Position numbers and translations under genes: made by a program. From Triatoma infestans (lineage: Eukaryota; Arthropoda; Insecta; Hemiptera; Reduviidae), in NCBI GenBank assembly GCA_011037195.1, contig JAAEAF010012435.1, positions 62,001 to 126,000 of the forward strand: a stretch of DNA of 64,000 bases, read 5' to 3'. Under the pieces are notes generated by a model. The model ran no database searches. It saw only the letters and a program-made list of their open reading frames with translations, and was not told the DNA's origin. Positions 52,790 through 63,249 of this stretch are shown here, piece after piece. The stretch's first letter is position 1. Every line of letters starts with the position of its first letter.

Positions 52790-53430
52790 TATATGATTAG
52801 TAAGTAAGATGCTAGAACTGATGTATTTAAATATTTGGGAGCAGTCGTGACATACAAAAATGAAATTGAAGACGAAATAAAATCTAGGATTGCGGTAGAC
52901 AACAGATGTTTATTTGCACTGTCTAATGCCTCAGCTTTAAGATGTTGTGACAGGATGCCAAAATAGTGATGTATAAGATAATAATAACGCCTGTAGTCAT
53001 ATACGGCTGTGAGACCTAGGTCTTGGCCAAGACTTCTGAGAATATAGTAGGGGTTTGGGAGCGCAAGGTAAGAGAAAGCTGTTTGGCTCCAAGATGGTGG
53101 ATGGACAGTGGCGCACTAGAATGAATGTAGAAGTGTAATAGCTCTATAAAAATGAACATATTGTGGCCAGTTTAAAACAGGCTTGTTTAAGGTGGTTGGA
53201 TGGAGGAACGTTGAGAGGATGGAGGAAGAGCGGCTTCCGAAAATACTCCTTTATGGTAATCTAGGAAGAGCAAGAAAGAAAGGTAGGCCTCCTAAGAGGT
53301 GGATCGACGATGTCCAGGAAGACCTCACGGAATTAGGTGTGACAAGATGGAGAAGAGTGGCAACGGACAGAGACGAGTAGAAGAAAGTTGTTGATGAGGA
53401 AGCCCTGGTACATTTTGGACTGTAGTGCCA
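52790..53430 (+). mobile_element. LINE C-terminal fragment, YGCETW type
   Basis: In changing frames: DVFKYLGAVVTYKNEIEDEI, KSRIAVDNRCLFALSNASAL, VMYKIIITPVVIYGCETWVL, AKTSENIVGVWERKVRE, then RNVERMEEERLPKILLYGNL, GRARKKGRPPKRWIDDVQED, LTELGVTRWRRVATDRDE and VVDEEALVHFGL before a stop near 53424. This is the region after the RT palm of endonuclease-RT LINEs. RT core absent; flanks not resolved. Confidence 0.75.
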
Positions 53431-53439
53431 GTGTAGTAC

Positions 53440-54180
53440 TAGTGTAGTAGAGGGATGCAGGTTCTCACAGACAAGATGATTGGACATGAGAGAGGAGAAA
53501 CTGTTATGATATTTGGTGTAACGGTATATGATTTAGTGACGTATATGGATGGTATATTTAAAATCTGCATGGAATGTATATGGTTCGAAACAAAGAAAGA
53601 AGCTGAAACGATTTTACGGAGGATTTTTAGATTAGACGGTTTGGATACGATTATAAATTAGATCATTTGATTGAACCCTACAGTTCTGCATCGTATGCCC
53701 AAGTAGGTTTAAGTATACTTTTTTGTGGATTAGCAGTTAGTTGGTGAGTGTTAAGTTAGATCGTTTGTTAAGTAATCGCATCAGCATTTTGTAACGTTGA
53801 AGTAATGCCTGTCGTTTGAGTCTGGTATGTGGATTCCAGGTGAGGCGTCGGTCCCAAGTATAGTCCTAATAAGAAGCGAACTTTTTGTACTGGGGGTAAG
53901 GCGACATTTTCATTAATAAACTGGAGCAGTAGTGAGTCGTCTGAGACTGAAGGAAATAGTTTGGCTCTTTTCAGCACTGATTTTGATTCCTCATTTGTTG
54001 TACCATTGTTGAAGTGAATTCAGGTGAATCTGTAGATTGCGAGTTGTTAATACGGGATCTTTATGTGTAGCGAGAATGGCGGTATCATCGGCGAATGTGT
54101 AGAGAGTGGAGGTATGTGGCATATCAGCTGTATGGAGTAAAGAACACGTCCAAGTTACTTCGTTCGGGAACACCTTGGGG
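53440..54180 (-). mobile_element. Jockey-like LINE fragment
   Basis: Minus strand: decayed QGVP text, then ADMPHTSTLYTFADDTAILA with an FADD catalytic box, THKDPVLTTRNLQIHLNSLQ, QWYNK; further left SVSDDSLLLQFINENVALPP and a C-terminal region with VSNHIHS. The 3' end meets the end of the plus-strand LINE at about 53430, so the two are convergent. Inactive. Confidence 0.75.
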
Positions 54181-54591
54181 AAATTAAATAAAATTTTTGA
54201 AATATATTTATTTCTTGGGGAAAATGATTTTTCTAAAACATAAACTTGCAGAAAAGAAAATCTCCGTCTAATGAATTCCAAAAAAAAACTGTATAATGTT
54301 ATTACTTCCACAGAAATATTGTTGTTATTATCAAAAAGAATATTATCTTAAATTATATAAAACAAGGATAAACACTAAAAATAGAATAACGAGGCAAATA
54401 ATAAAAATTACGATAAAGGATTTATGAAATGGTATGGGAAAATAGTAAACACAATCCCTTGAAATAATAAAATTACAATAGCAATTATAAAAACTTTTTT
54501 AATGATAGCAATAATAATATCAGTCAATTTCTTATCATTATCATCAAGAACATCATCATAGCAATAACAATTAAAGTCAAGTAATATCTAT
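54181..54591. other. AT-rich spacer, nothing recognised
   Basis: AT-rich, with AATAATAA-like and ATCATCA stretches. No gene or repeat assigned. Confidence 0.4.
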
Positions 54592-55010
54592 TTTTACTTT
54601 CTCTTACTCCTCCCCTAGTAAGAGAAGTTATAGCGACGATTTTGTCAAATTTTTAAATTTGGGTATTCACCGAAAATATATGTTTTGACGTCCCTGGGGA
54701 AGAAAAAAATATTTTTAACGATTCGTCTGTGTATGTGTGTTTGTGTATGAAACAAAATATCACGAAAAAGAAAAAAATCGTAGGAAGCTCAAACGTGGTA
54801 TTCCGTTTAGATACTACAACCGCATCAGACAGGAAGATTTCTGGAAAAATCCATCAACCGGAAATGCGATTTTATCGAATGTGTGCGTGTTTTTCGTATC
54901 ATGATTTTCTCGAAAACAGTTTGATTTTCTTTAACCTTCGGATACTAAAGACACTAATTAAACATAAATACCCACATATTTTAAGTGAAATATTTACCAG
55001 GAAGAATGAT
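54592..55010 (-). repeat. CTCTTACT-family repeat, subfamily B, left part
   Basis: TTTACTTTCTCTTACTCCTC, CCCTAGTAAGAG, GTATTCACCGAAAATATATG, GTGTATGAAACAAAATATCAC, CATCAACCGGAAATGCG, GATTTTCTCGAAAACAG. It stops at the start of the next copy. Confidence 0.7.
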
Positions 55011-55011
55011 T

Positions 55012-55128
55012 GTTACTTTCTCTTACTCCTAGTATTGTAATCGTGTCAAATTTTCGATATCGAGTTTTCACCGGAAATATCCGTTTTGAGGTCCCCTGAG
55101 TCTGAAAAAAGTTGTTTTTAGAAAAGGT

Positions 55129-55171
<43 letters not shown>

Positions 55172-55800
55172 TATGTATGTATGTGAACATCATAGCTCAA
55201 AAACGAAAAACCCTAGAAAGTTTAAACATGATATTCCGTTTAGGTATCACTATGGAATCTGACAGTGTGTTATCTGTCAAAATTCCTCTACCGGAAGTAC
55301 CACTTTACTAATTTTTTTTTTTTTTTAAATACTTTTTGGCGATTTTCTCAAAAACGGTTCCGACGATTTTCTTCAAATTTAGTATGTCAACTAAACATAC
55401 TAAGAGCTACAACTTTTATTTGAAACTTTTCTTCGGGAAAATTCATTTAAGGGCATTTTGGGGGGAGGGGATTTAGGTTTTCATGTAAAGTGCTAATTCA
55501 GTTTATTAGACAATTCTACCATCTAAATAATATTAATTAGAATTAAATATGTTGTTGAAATTCCGAATATGAAAAAAATCGGATAACCAGAAGTGCGTTT
55601 ACTTTACCACTTTACTAAATGATTTTTTTTTTTTTTCACTTTTTCGCGAGTTTCTCAAAAATGGCTCAGACGATTTTTCTTGAAACTTCCTATATAAACT
55701 GTAAACATACAAAGACATTTAAAACATTTCTCTGGAAAAATGCATTTAAGTGCACTTTTGAGGGAGATGTGGGGTTATGTTTTTCTCTAAAGTGTTATCA
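55012..55800 (-). repeat. CTCTTACT-family repeat, subfamily A
   Basis: It starts TTACTTTCTCTTACTCCTAG (half hairpin), TTTTCACCGGAAATATCCG, a (GT)n run at 55137-55161, ACCGGAAGT at 55290-55298, GGGGGGAGGGGATTTAGG, AACCAGAAGTGCG near 55587, TTCGCGAGTTTCTCAAAAAT, AGGGAGATGTGGGG. It is interrupted at about 55810 by the Penelope-like repeat. Confidence 0.8.
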
Positions 55801-55809
55801 TCATAGTTT

Positions 55810-56070
55810 CGGAGTGTGTAAACTGAATTTGCTCTGTGCAAGTCTGTGGTTTTCATACTGTCTGACAAACGCATCCTGATTTTTTCGGTTTTGTTATTAT
55901 TATTCTGCATTTTACAGTATTTATTAATGCATTGTGGTTTCCTCATTGTATTGTTTTTTTTTTAGATTAAAGCCTTGATAAAGGCAGAAAACTCTGTTGA
56001 AATGTTGGCATAATTGAATGTTTTTTTTCTTGACCGATCCTCACCAAATTTCTTCATAATATAATCTCGT
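55810..56070 (+). repeat. Penelope-like terminal repeat remnant with hammerhead-like motif
   Basis: TTGATAA (55975-55981), stem GGCAG/CTGTT (55983-55987/55994-55998, two G-T pairs) and GAAA (55999-56002), then GTTGGCATAATTGAATG and CGATCCTCACCAAATTTCTT shared with 10650-10775. The same C3 and G8 substitutions as in that copy suggest descent from one inactive master. Confidence 0.55.
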
Positions 56071-56259
56071 AACTTAAACAACTTTCTTACCTACTATTAA
56101 TTGAATACGACCGGTTATTACGAAAATTATATTTTCGCTCATCAATGATTCGTGTTTATATTTTAAGTGTGATAATAGGTCAATTCGTCTTCTTTTGCAC
56201 AGATAGCGCAAAAGTTTGGGCATCTCTGGCTCTAAAGTTCCGTGCATAGTTCTGTCACC

Positions 56260-56420
56260 AATAATGTTAATCCATTAGAACTATTGATGAAATTCCAAAC
56301 TTGAAGAAAAAGTGTCAATGGGAAGTGCGACTTTGTAGAATAAGTTTTTAAGTTTTGGAATTTTCTCATGGAAAACCCAGTATAACTTATTACTTTAAAC
56401 TTGGAATACAAACTGCAGAT
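56260..56420 (-). repeat. CTCTTACT-family repeat, subfamily B fragment
   Basis: ATTCCAAACTTGAAGAAAAA, AATGGGAAGTGCGACTTTG, GGAATTTTCTCATGGAAAAC and AACTTGGAATACAAACTGC follow the reverse B module; an AT-rich dinucleotide run follows (56415-56475). Confidence 0.55.
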
Positions 56421-57102
56421 ATATATATATATATACATATATATATAAACACACACATATATATAAATATATAAACATTTATTGAAAAATTTTACGAAAA
56501 AGTCAACATTTTCTGCGAAACTTATGATCTCAAAATATGCAAAACATATATTGCTTGTAAAAATTACAATTCGAAAATAATATTTTCTCTTAGAGAAAAT
56601 AATATGAAATATAATACAAACATTATACAAGAAATATAATAGAAACAGTATAAAATAAAAATATAAACGATGTGATGTAACATTTATTTTAAAACAATTT
56701 TATATTGTCAAATGGAAATAATGTCACAAAACAAACAAAAAAAGCGCCCTCTGTTAATAAAAAAAAAAAAATTCTCATACAACTGGAAGCAAAGAAAATG
56801 GCCCATATACTGAATTCAAATAGGCCTGCTACTCAGAAATACTGTTCGTATTATGAAAAGTTGACAAGAGAGTAAGGGTCCTGTCAAAAAGTAAAACAAG
56901 AGCAAACAAAATTAAAAAAATGGATAAGATTTATGTGTAGCAAAAAAAAAATATATACAAGCTCTTGAAATAAAGTGCAATAGTAGTACGGTAAAACTAA
57001 CAAACATTAAAGACCTTGAATTTATATTAATAAACAAAGCAAAAAAAAAAAAACCCGGGCATTTGAGATTATTTCTTTCGACTAATCACGAATCGAAACA
57101 AA
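56421..57102. other. AT microsatellite and A-rich spacer
   Basis: 56415-56475 is a degenerate (AT)n/(AC)n run. The rest is A-rich with poly-A stretches near 56755, 56945 and 57040; nothing coding. Confidence 0.5.
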
Positions 57103-57312
57103 AAAAATCTGGTGTAATAGTCTCACACAACCATCTCTTACTCCAGTTTTCAAAATTGTAATTTAATGGAGAAAAATCACAAAAATTTGAAAAAAACTGT
57201 TCAGTAAAAACACACTTCCGGTTTATTAATTTTCATGAAACTCGGAATTTTAGCAATCTATACAATTACCGGAGAAATCTTAGAATTGTATAATCAACTA
57301 AGATAGCAAATT

Positions 57313-58573
57313 AACCTTCCACCACTCCACATCTACGTCCAAGGCGTTGCAAGAGTAGTTGTAGCACGACTACAATAGGGACAAGCGCCCATTTATCCCA
57401 GGCACACTGGGCAGTATCAAGACCTATGGGAGGAGCTGGAGGCGGACCCGATTTTGGGCCTGCCTACGGATATGATGACTCCTAGGTATGACTTCCAAAA
57501 ACACTTCAAAGTCTTGATATTAGACAGAGGGGCATGGAAGAATGGGCCGCCAATTACAGGCGAATCTATGTGGTACACGGACGGGTCCAAGATGGGTGAC
57601 GGAGTGGGAGCCGGCGTGTACGGGGCTCATCCGAGATGTAATATCTCGGTGAGCCTGGGAAGGCTAGCTACGGTCTTTCAGGCGGAGCTAGTCGCGATTA
57701 TTATCTGCGCCGCCGAAATAAGAAGACGGGGAGTGCATAACTCCAGAGTCGTCATTTATTCGGATAGCCAGGCTGCTCTGCGGGCAATTGACTCGTGGGA
57801 GATCAGCTCAAGGCTGGTGTGGGACTGCCTAGGTGCACTAAGGGAAATTAGTAGCCATAATAAGGTCTTCCTGGTTTGGGTACCTGGGCACTCGGGTCAC
57901 AGAGGCAATGAGGCGGCGGACCGCCTGGCCCGGGAGGGTTCAATGGGAGCGCTTATCGGGCCGGAGCCGTTCTGTGGTGTCTCAAGATGCCTCAGGAGTG
58001 CATCCATTAAGCTATGGATGCAGGACCGATCAAGGGAATGGTGGGTCAAAACTCCAGGCCAGAGACAGGCGAAAAAGTTTATCTATAGCTACTCGCCCAA
58101 GCTAACTGCAGAATTACTCCAACTAGGCCGGGTGGCCATAAGGATAGCAGTTGGCATTCTCACTGGCCACTGTAGATTAAATAAGCACATGCATCGCATG
58201 GGCCTGGCAACGGATAGCCTGTGCAGGTTTTGTCAGGAAGAAGAGGAGACGGCACTGCATGTGGTATGTCAGTGCGAGGGGCTGGTCTGGCTAAGGTACC
58301 CCCTCTTTGGAAAAGAGAAGCTGGTGCCAACAAGCCTCAGCCAGGGCCCTCTCTCGGACCTATTAAGTCTTCTAAGGCAAGCAGGACTCGAGAGGGTGCT
58401 CTGATGGCGGGTGCTCTGATTGACCACCTGGGAGCCCCCCCCCAATTCCACAGTTCGGTTAAGGACAGGATAGGGGGAGGGTCTCCAACTAGGGGGGTGC
58501 CACAATAGATCCTTGGGGTGTCGCGGTGGCGTAGGCTGAGTAGCCATTCCCCCGGTAGAATCTATCTATCTAT
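57313..58573 (+). mobile_element. R1-like LINE 3' half with 15-bp TSD
   Basis: CTAAGATAGCAAATT occurs at 57298-57312 and 58574-58588. The 1.26-kb insert is 5'-truncated after the RT, keeps an open RNase H/knuckle frame, has a 3' UTR with CACAATAGATCCTTGGGGTG and ends in a TCTA simple-repeat tail (58560-58575). The last TSD bases overlap the tail repeat, so 13 to 15 bp are certain. It is the most intact LINE part in the window. Confidence 0.9.
57379..58404 (+). CDS. partial LINE ORF2: RNase H domain and C-terminal zinc knuckle
   Basis: Open from the stop at 57376-57378 to TGA at 58402-58404; the true start was upstream and is lost by truncation. Numbering from the Leu codon at 57454 as residue 1, RNase H acidic residues are D43 (WYTDGSK), E78 (VFQAELVAI), D104 (IYSDSQAAL) and D156 (GHRGNEAADRLARE), i.e. 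a complete catalytic set for removing RNA from the RNA-DNA hybrid. A linker GQRQAKKFIYSYSPKL and LTGHCRLNKHMHRMGLATDS lead to a knuckle C256-x2-C259-x8-H268-x4-C273 (CRFCQEEEETALHVVCQC). No stop or frameshift over 340 codons suggests a young insertion. The element itself cannot move without RT and endonuclease. Confidence 0.9.
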   Translation, partial: GQAPIYPRHTGQYQDLWEELEADPILGLPTDMMTPRYDFQKHFKVLILDRGAWKNGPPITGESMWYTDGSKMGDGVGAGVYGAHPRCNISVSLGRLATVFQAELVAIIICAAEIRRRGVHNSRVVIYSDSQAALRAIDSWEISSRLVWDCLGALREISSHNKVFLVWVPGHSGHRGNEAADRLAREGSMGALIGPEPFCGVSRCLRSASIKLWMQDRSREWWVKTPGQRQAKKFIYSYSPKLTAELLQLGRVAIRIAVGILTGHCRLNKHMHRMGLATDSLCRFCQEEEETALHVVCQCEGLVWLRYPLFGKEKLVPTSLSQGPLSDLLSLLRQAGLERVL

Positions 58574-59152
58574 CTAAGATAGCAAATTTAGAGGAAAACA
58601 TAACCCTACCTCTCCCCCAAAAGCCCGCTTCAATGAGTTTATCCGGATGTTTCAAATAAAAGTTGTAGCTCTTTCTATGTATAATTCACATACTTTGTTT
58701 AAAGAAAATAGTTTAAGAGAAGTTTTAGAAAAATAGCAGAATATTGAAAAATACTTTTCAGTAAAAACGCACTACCGCTCATCTGATTTTGTTTTCCAAA
58801 CTCGGAATTTCAACAACATATTTAAATCGAATTAATATTATTTCGTTGATAGAATTGTGTAATAAACTGAAATTGCACTTTAGAGGTCAACCTAACCCAC
58901 CTCTCCCCCAAAAGTGCCATTAATTAAATGCATTTTCTCGGAGAAATGTTTCAAATAAAAATTATAGATCTTTGTAAGTGTGTTGTTATAACAAGTTTAA
59001 AGAAAAACGTTGGAGCTTATTTCGAGAATATTGCAAAAAAGTGAAAAAAAACAAAAACATTCAGTAATGTGGTACTCCCGGTTGAGGAATTTTAACAGAT
59101 AACGTCTGAACTTTCTGTGATTTTTCTTTTTTGAGCTATGCTGTTCAGGATA

Positions 59153-60011
59153 CAAGATGACATCTCTCCAGATCACTCACAACGTTCAAGTAAATGTCGC
59201 ATGGATAAAATCTCATTGCGGTATTGAAGGGAATAAGAAAGCAGATAAGCTCGCTAAATTAGGTTCAAAACATGTGAACTTGGGGGAAGCGTACACAAAA
59301 GTTCCAATATTTTATATAAAAAGATTATTAAAAGAAGTGAGCTTACAAAAATGGCAGTTTAGCTGGAATAGATCTGGGACTGGAGCACTGACTTGAGAAT
59401 TTTTGGCTAATATAACAAACCGCCTTCAATCATCACTAAGAATTACTTACTTACACTGTGACTCAAACCTTAACAGGACACGGACACACTAGAGATCTGT
59501 TCAAAATATGGATCACATTATTACATGACTGACAAAAATTTGTATCTTCACGGACTCGACTAATTAGAGAAATCCTAACTACAGATGGACGCTGGCAGAT
59601 TGTTTGAGAAAAAACAATTAGTCGGCATCAAATATTGGTCAAGTTTGCATGAATTTTATTAAAAATATTAATATTAATGAAAATAACAATAATATGAATT
59701 TTAATACAATTTTGTTTTATAATTCTTTTGTTCTTTGCTCAATTTGTATTATTTTATATTATACTTTTGATCAATGCTTTTTTATTACTTTTTTTTAGAT
59801 TCTTTCATTCTTTCTTTACTTTTGTTAATTTTCTAAAAAATTATTTATGTATACTAAGATCATTTATCTTGTTAGTTTCTGCCATTTTATTGTTGCTGTA
59901 TTTTAAATAACAATTAAAATTATCTTATATTCTTCGAATATTTGAATATTATATTATTTTTCCTCATTAGGGTTACTTCTGAGGGACAAAAAAAAAAAAG
60001 AAGAGATACAC
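59153..60011 (+). mobile_element. second LINE insertion, RNase H type, decayed
   Basis: 59157-59396 reads VQVNVAWIKSHCGIEGNKKA, DKLAKLGSK, then VPIFYIKRLLKEVSLQKWQF before a stop; further on LTGHGHTRDLF-like text is out of frame. The downstream part is AT-rich and ends with an A run (about 59988-59999). WIKSH.GI.GN..AD.LAK is a different RNase H lineage from the R1-like frame at 57.4 kb. No convincing TSD. Confidence 0.65.
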
Positions 60012-60217
60012 AAATATTCTTTTTGGACTCAGGGGACTTCCAAACGGATATTTCCGGTGAAAACTCAATTTCGAAAATTTGACACGATTACAATACTTCC
60101 TCTTACTAGGAATGGAAAAAAAAAAAACGTCAAAAGCGTATTAGATTCAATAATAATGAACGCAACTTTCATGGAATATTGAAATATTAAACAATAATTA
60201 TATATAATAAAAGAAAT

Positions 60218-60476
60218 TTTGTCTTTTCTCTAACTGCTAGATAAGAGGAACTGTATTTGACCAAATCGCAGTACTTCCTGTTTATATTTTATCGATACTG
60301 ATTTTTCACCGGAAGTATATTTGTTATGAAAAAATGTGCTTTTAGCAAATGTTCCCGTATGTATGAGTGTGGTTGTGTTGTAAATTTGATATTTCTTTTT
60401 AATTACTATCAAGGGGGCTAGACGATAAGCTTTTTGATCAAAAATTGGTCAACCAGAAATGCCCCTTGTAATAGGA
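60218..60476 (-). repeat. CTCTTACT-family repeat, left part
   Basis: TTGTCTTTTCTCTAACTGC, TAGATAAGAGGAACTG, TTTTTCACCGGAAGTATATT, TGTTGTAAATTTGATATTTC, TGGTCAACCAGAAATGCC. It is broken by the tandem units and probably continues at 62347. Confidence 0.6.
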
Positions 60477-61579
60477 TCCGAAGAGAGGGATCTAAAGCAG
60501 AGAGAAAGAGAGAGGCACAAAAATTGACAGTCTCAGTCACTAGTTTAGGCCAGACTAGAGTGAGAGAATCTGTTTAAATACAACTGTGCTAGCGAAAGAG
60601 GGAGTCTTCTAACAGTCTTGCACCAGTTCATACAGCAGTCACAATGCGTCAACAATCTTTCTCTGTACTCACTCTAAATTTCTTACTGCCACTTTATATA
60701 TTCGTGAAAAGTCTGGGCAGATTGTGCTACTTTCCTTATTCTACTGTGTTCAGCATTACTTCCAGTTTATTTATCTAACAAACCCAATTTCTCTCCTTCT
60801 CATACCCAATGAGGGGTGGACAGAATCCGAAGAGAGGGATCTAAAGCAGAGAGAGAGCCACACAAAAATTAACAGGCTCACTCACTAGTTTAGGTCAGAC
60901 TACAGTGGGAGAATCTATTTAAATAAGCTGATCTAGCCAAAGTTAGAGTCTTCCATAGAAAATTGATAGATCAGGCCAGACTAGAGTAGGAGAATCTCTT
61001 TTAATACAGCTGTGCTAGCGAAAGAGGGAGTCTTCCAACAGTCTTGCACCAGTACATACAGCAGTCACAATGCGTCAACAATCTTTCTCTGTACTCATTC
61101 TAAATTTCTTACTACCATTTTATATATTCGTGAAAAGTCTAGGCAGATTGTGTTCCTCTCCTTATTATACTGTGTTCAGCATTACCTCCAGTTTATTTAT
61201 CTAACAAACCCAATTTCTCTCCTTCTCATACCCACCATTGAGGGGATGATGTAATATGGTCCGAAGAGAGGGATCTAAAGCAGAGAGAGTGAGACACCCA
61301 CTCACTAGTTTAGGCCAGACTAAGTAGGAGAATCTGTTTAAATACAGCTGTGCTAGCGAAAGAGGGAGTCTTCCAACAGCCTTGCACCACTTCATACAGC
61401 AGTCACAACGCGTCAACAATCATTCTCTTTACTCACTCTAAATCTCTTACTACCATTTTATATATATATTCATGTGAAGTCCAGGCAGTTAGTGTAAATT
61501 TGCTTATTATACAGGTTCAGCATTATTTCCAGTTTATTATCTCATAAACCCAAATTCATATACCCATTATATCCCTTTA
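60477..61579 (+). repeat. tandem array of three LTR-like units
   Basis: Unit starts TCCGAAGAGAGGGATCTAAA at about 60477, 60827 and 61261. Each unit runs through GTTTAGGCCAGACTAGAGTG, TATTTAAATAC-like TATA text, GCTAGCGAAAGAGGGAGTCT, CAGCAGTCACAATGCGTCAA, GTCTGGGCAGATTGTG and ATTTCTCTCCTTCTCATACC. Unit 2 has an internal duplication of about 80 bp. TGAGGGG purine-rich strings precede units 2 and 3, as a polypurine tract would before an LTR, and unit 3 starts TGTAATATGG. The same sequence in diverged form makes the foldback at 44.3 kb. No internal region of an LTR element is present. Confidence 0.7.
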
Positions 61580-61584
61580 CTCAG

Positions 61585-62341
61585 TGTTAGGTGGCGGCCC
61601 CTTTGAGGGATTAACTTCGCCTCGCTATTTCAAAATTATTTCATCGCCCGCATATTTCCCACGCCTTCCCGCCCTTTTACCTCCCTCTTAGGGGTGGGAT
61701 TGGCGGCGCCTTTTATCTTTCCTGATTCCCGCTTTTCGATTATTTTTCCCCACACTCTTAAACCGTTCTCCTTCTATAGAATCACTTCACTTAGCATCTA
61801 GCTCTCGCCAACACAAGTTCGTGTTCTACCGCTCCTTCTTCTGTGACGAGTTCTGTACGCATCTCTGTGTTTAACGCTTATATATTTCGCCTTGCAATTG
61901 GTTATACGCGCCTTGTGAATTGTCTGGCATTTTATTCGCGCCTTCGCCGAGCGGATCACTCCGCACATCCCAAGTCTACGATTCTACCTTCCGCGCCCAG
62001 GTTGTTGCGCAATCATTCGCCGATTCTACAGCAGCAATCAAAACCAACCCCTGTAAAACACTCTTATCTATCTTCTTCTACGGCCCCCTCCTTATCTCCT
62101 TATTCCTCTGCACTCCTCCACACACCCACACACATACACGTACACGCCACCTCTTCCTCGACCGTTCGCCTATCGCCTCAGCTTCGCCGCTTGCGCATTC
62201 AGCATCACCACTCTCAAGATAAGTCGAAGCTTCTTCCTTTGCATCTCCTTTTTTATTTAATTTTATTTATTGTTTATTTTTTTGTATTTCACTTCCTGGC
62301 ACACGTACGCCACCTCGCCTTGGGTGTCTGCCGCGCAGACA
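61585..62341 (+). mobile_element. solo LTR, 757 bp, with perfect 5-bp TSD
   Basis: The unit starts TGTTAGGTGGCGGCCCC and ends TGCCGCGCAGACA; both sides are flanked by CTCAG (61580-61584 and 62342-62346). TG...CA ends and a 5-bp TSD are the signature of an LTR left after LTR-LTR recombination. It is much more GC-rich than its surroundings. Near its end TGTCTGC and GCAGACA can form a 7-bp stem. TTATATATTTCGCC near 61879 is a possible TATA motif in the + direction, but which strand was transcribed is not settled. Frames inside are not conserved in the two relatives. Confidence 0.85.
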
Positions 62342-62346
62342 CTCAG

Positions 62347-62545
62347 TGTATTTTATCAAAAATGGCTCCAACGACGTTCTATAAACACAAGTCTATGACT
62401 TTCATTTGTAACTTTTACTCGGCAAAATTCATTTAGGGGAGGGTTTTGGTTGAAGGGTGGGATTAGGCTATCCTCTTAAGTGCCATTTTCAGTACGATTC
62501 CATAATATGATTATATTATCTATACAATATTAATTACAATGTTAT
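62347..62545 (-). repeat. CTCTTACT-family repeat, part right of solo LTR
   Basis: TATTTTATCAAAAATGGCTC, CAACGACGTTC, GCAAAATTCATTTAGGGG, AGGGTGGGATTAGG, AAGTGCCATTTTCAG follow the reverse module and probably continue the copy begun at 60218. Confidence 0.6.
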
Positions 62546-62610
62546 GCCATCCATTTTGGTTGATTGGTCATTAACTTTACACGTTTAATTTATTGTCTTA
62601 CACTGGCATT

Positions 62611-62658
62611 TATTGACCATTTTCGGATTGATGGTAGACAATCCGAAAATGGTCAATA
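62611..62658. repeat. perfect 19-bp inverted repeat
   Basis: TATTGACCATTTTCGGATT (62611-62629) is perfectly complementary to 62640-62658 with a 10-nt spacer GATGGTAGAC. No mismatch in 19 bp is striking in this decayed background. It could be the remnant of a small foldback element. Confidence 0.9.
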
Positions 62659-62659
62659 C

Positions 62660-63249
62660 TAACAAAATTGTGATTGTGTGACAATGCCATATATATTATC
62701 GTTCATAAAAGTTAAAAGTTCAAGAAAAAACTTTGTCATTATAACTATGTAAATTGCAGCAAGAGAAAGACGCGTGTAATGTGTAATGTGTGTTTTTTAA
62801 AACAAATTTTATAAACTTTAAAAAAATGAAACGAATGAAGAATCATATTTTTTTTTTTTTGTTTAGAGTAAAGACAAAATGACTGAAAAACATTTCATGT
62901 TCATGCTGGTTTCATGAAATGTTGTAGCTAAGCAAACTAGCTATAGAGCCTGGGGAAGTAAACTTAGGACTAAAGGAAAACTTCGCCTCTCACAGACTTC
63001 CCAAAGCAACGTAAACAAAACTTAACAATGGTTTTATTTGACCCTTGGACTTTGTTTTCTATTTTTGCAGGCATTTCCTTAGGAGGAATATATATATATT
63101 TTTAGAATATAACAGAAAAAGAGAGTTCACCTTACAACATCTTGATAAAAAAAAAAAAAAAAAAAAAAAAATCACCTGTGATATAACACAACAAGGAATT
63201 TTTATACATTTTTGTTTGTTATCCTTACGGTCATTCTTAGTCTTATTTA
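62660..63249. other. AT-rich spacer with poly-A run
   Basis: Nothing coding recognised. An uninterrupted A run lies at about 63148-63171; it has no recognised retroposon body upstream. Confidence 0.45.

Larger units (their letters stand above)
57103..60118 (+). repeat. CTCTTACT-family repeat split by two LINEs
   Basis: Pieces 57103-57312 (ATCTGGTGTAATAGTCTCAC, ACTTCCGGT near 57215), 58574-59152 (CTACCTCTCCCCCAAAAG, two further module marks near 58767 and 59072, GAGCTATGCTGTTCA) and 60012-60118 (TTTTTGGACTCAGGGGACTT, TTTCCGGTGAAAACTC, CTTCCTCTTACTAGGAATGG) together make a normal three-module copy. The LINEs sit at 57313-58573 and about 59153-60011. Confidence 0.8.

Noticed and set aside
56232..56630. 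132-codon minus-strand frame
   Set aside because: It reads through an AT dinucleotide run (YIYIYV pattern) and a family fragment; low-complexity artefact.
61843..62436. 197-codon plus-strand frame over the solo LTR
   Set aside because: It crosses the LTR's right border and TSD, and the same region in the two related LTRs gives unrelated, interrupted translations.
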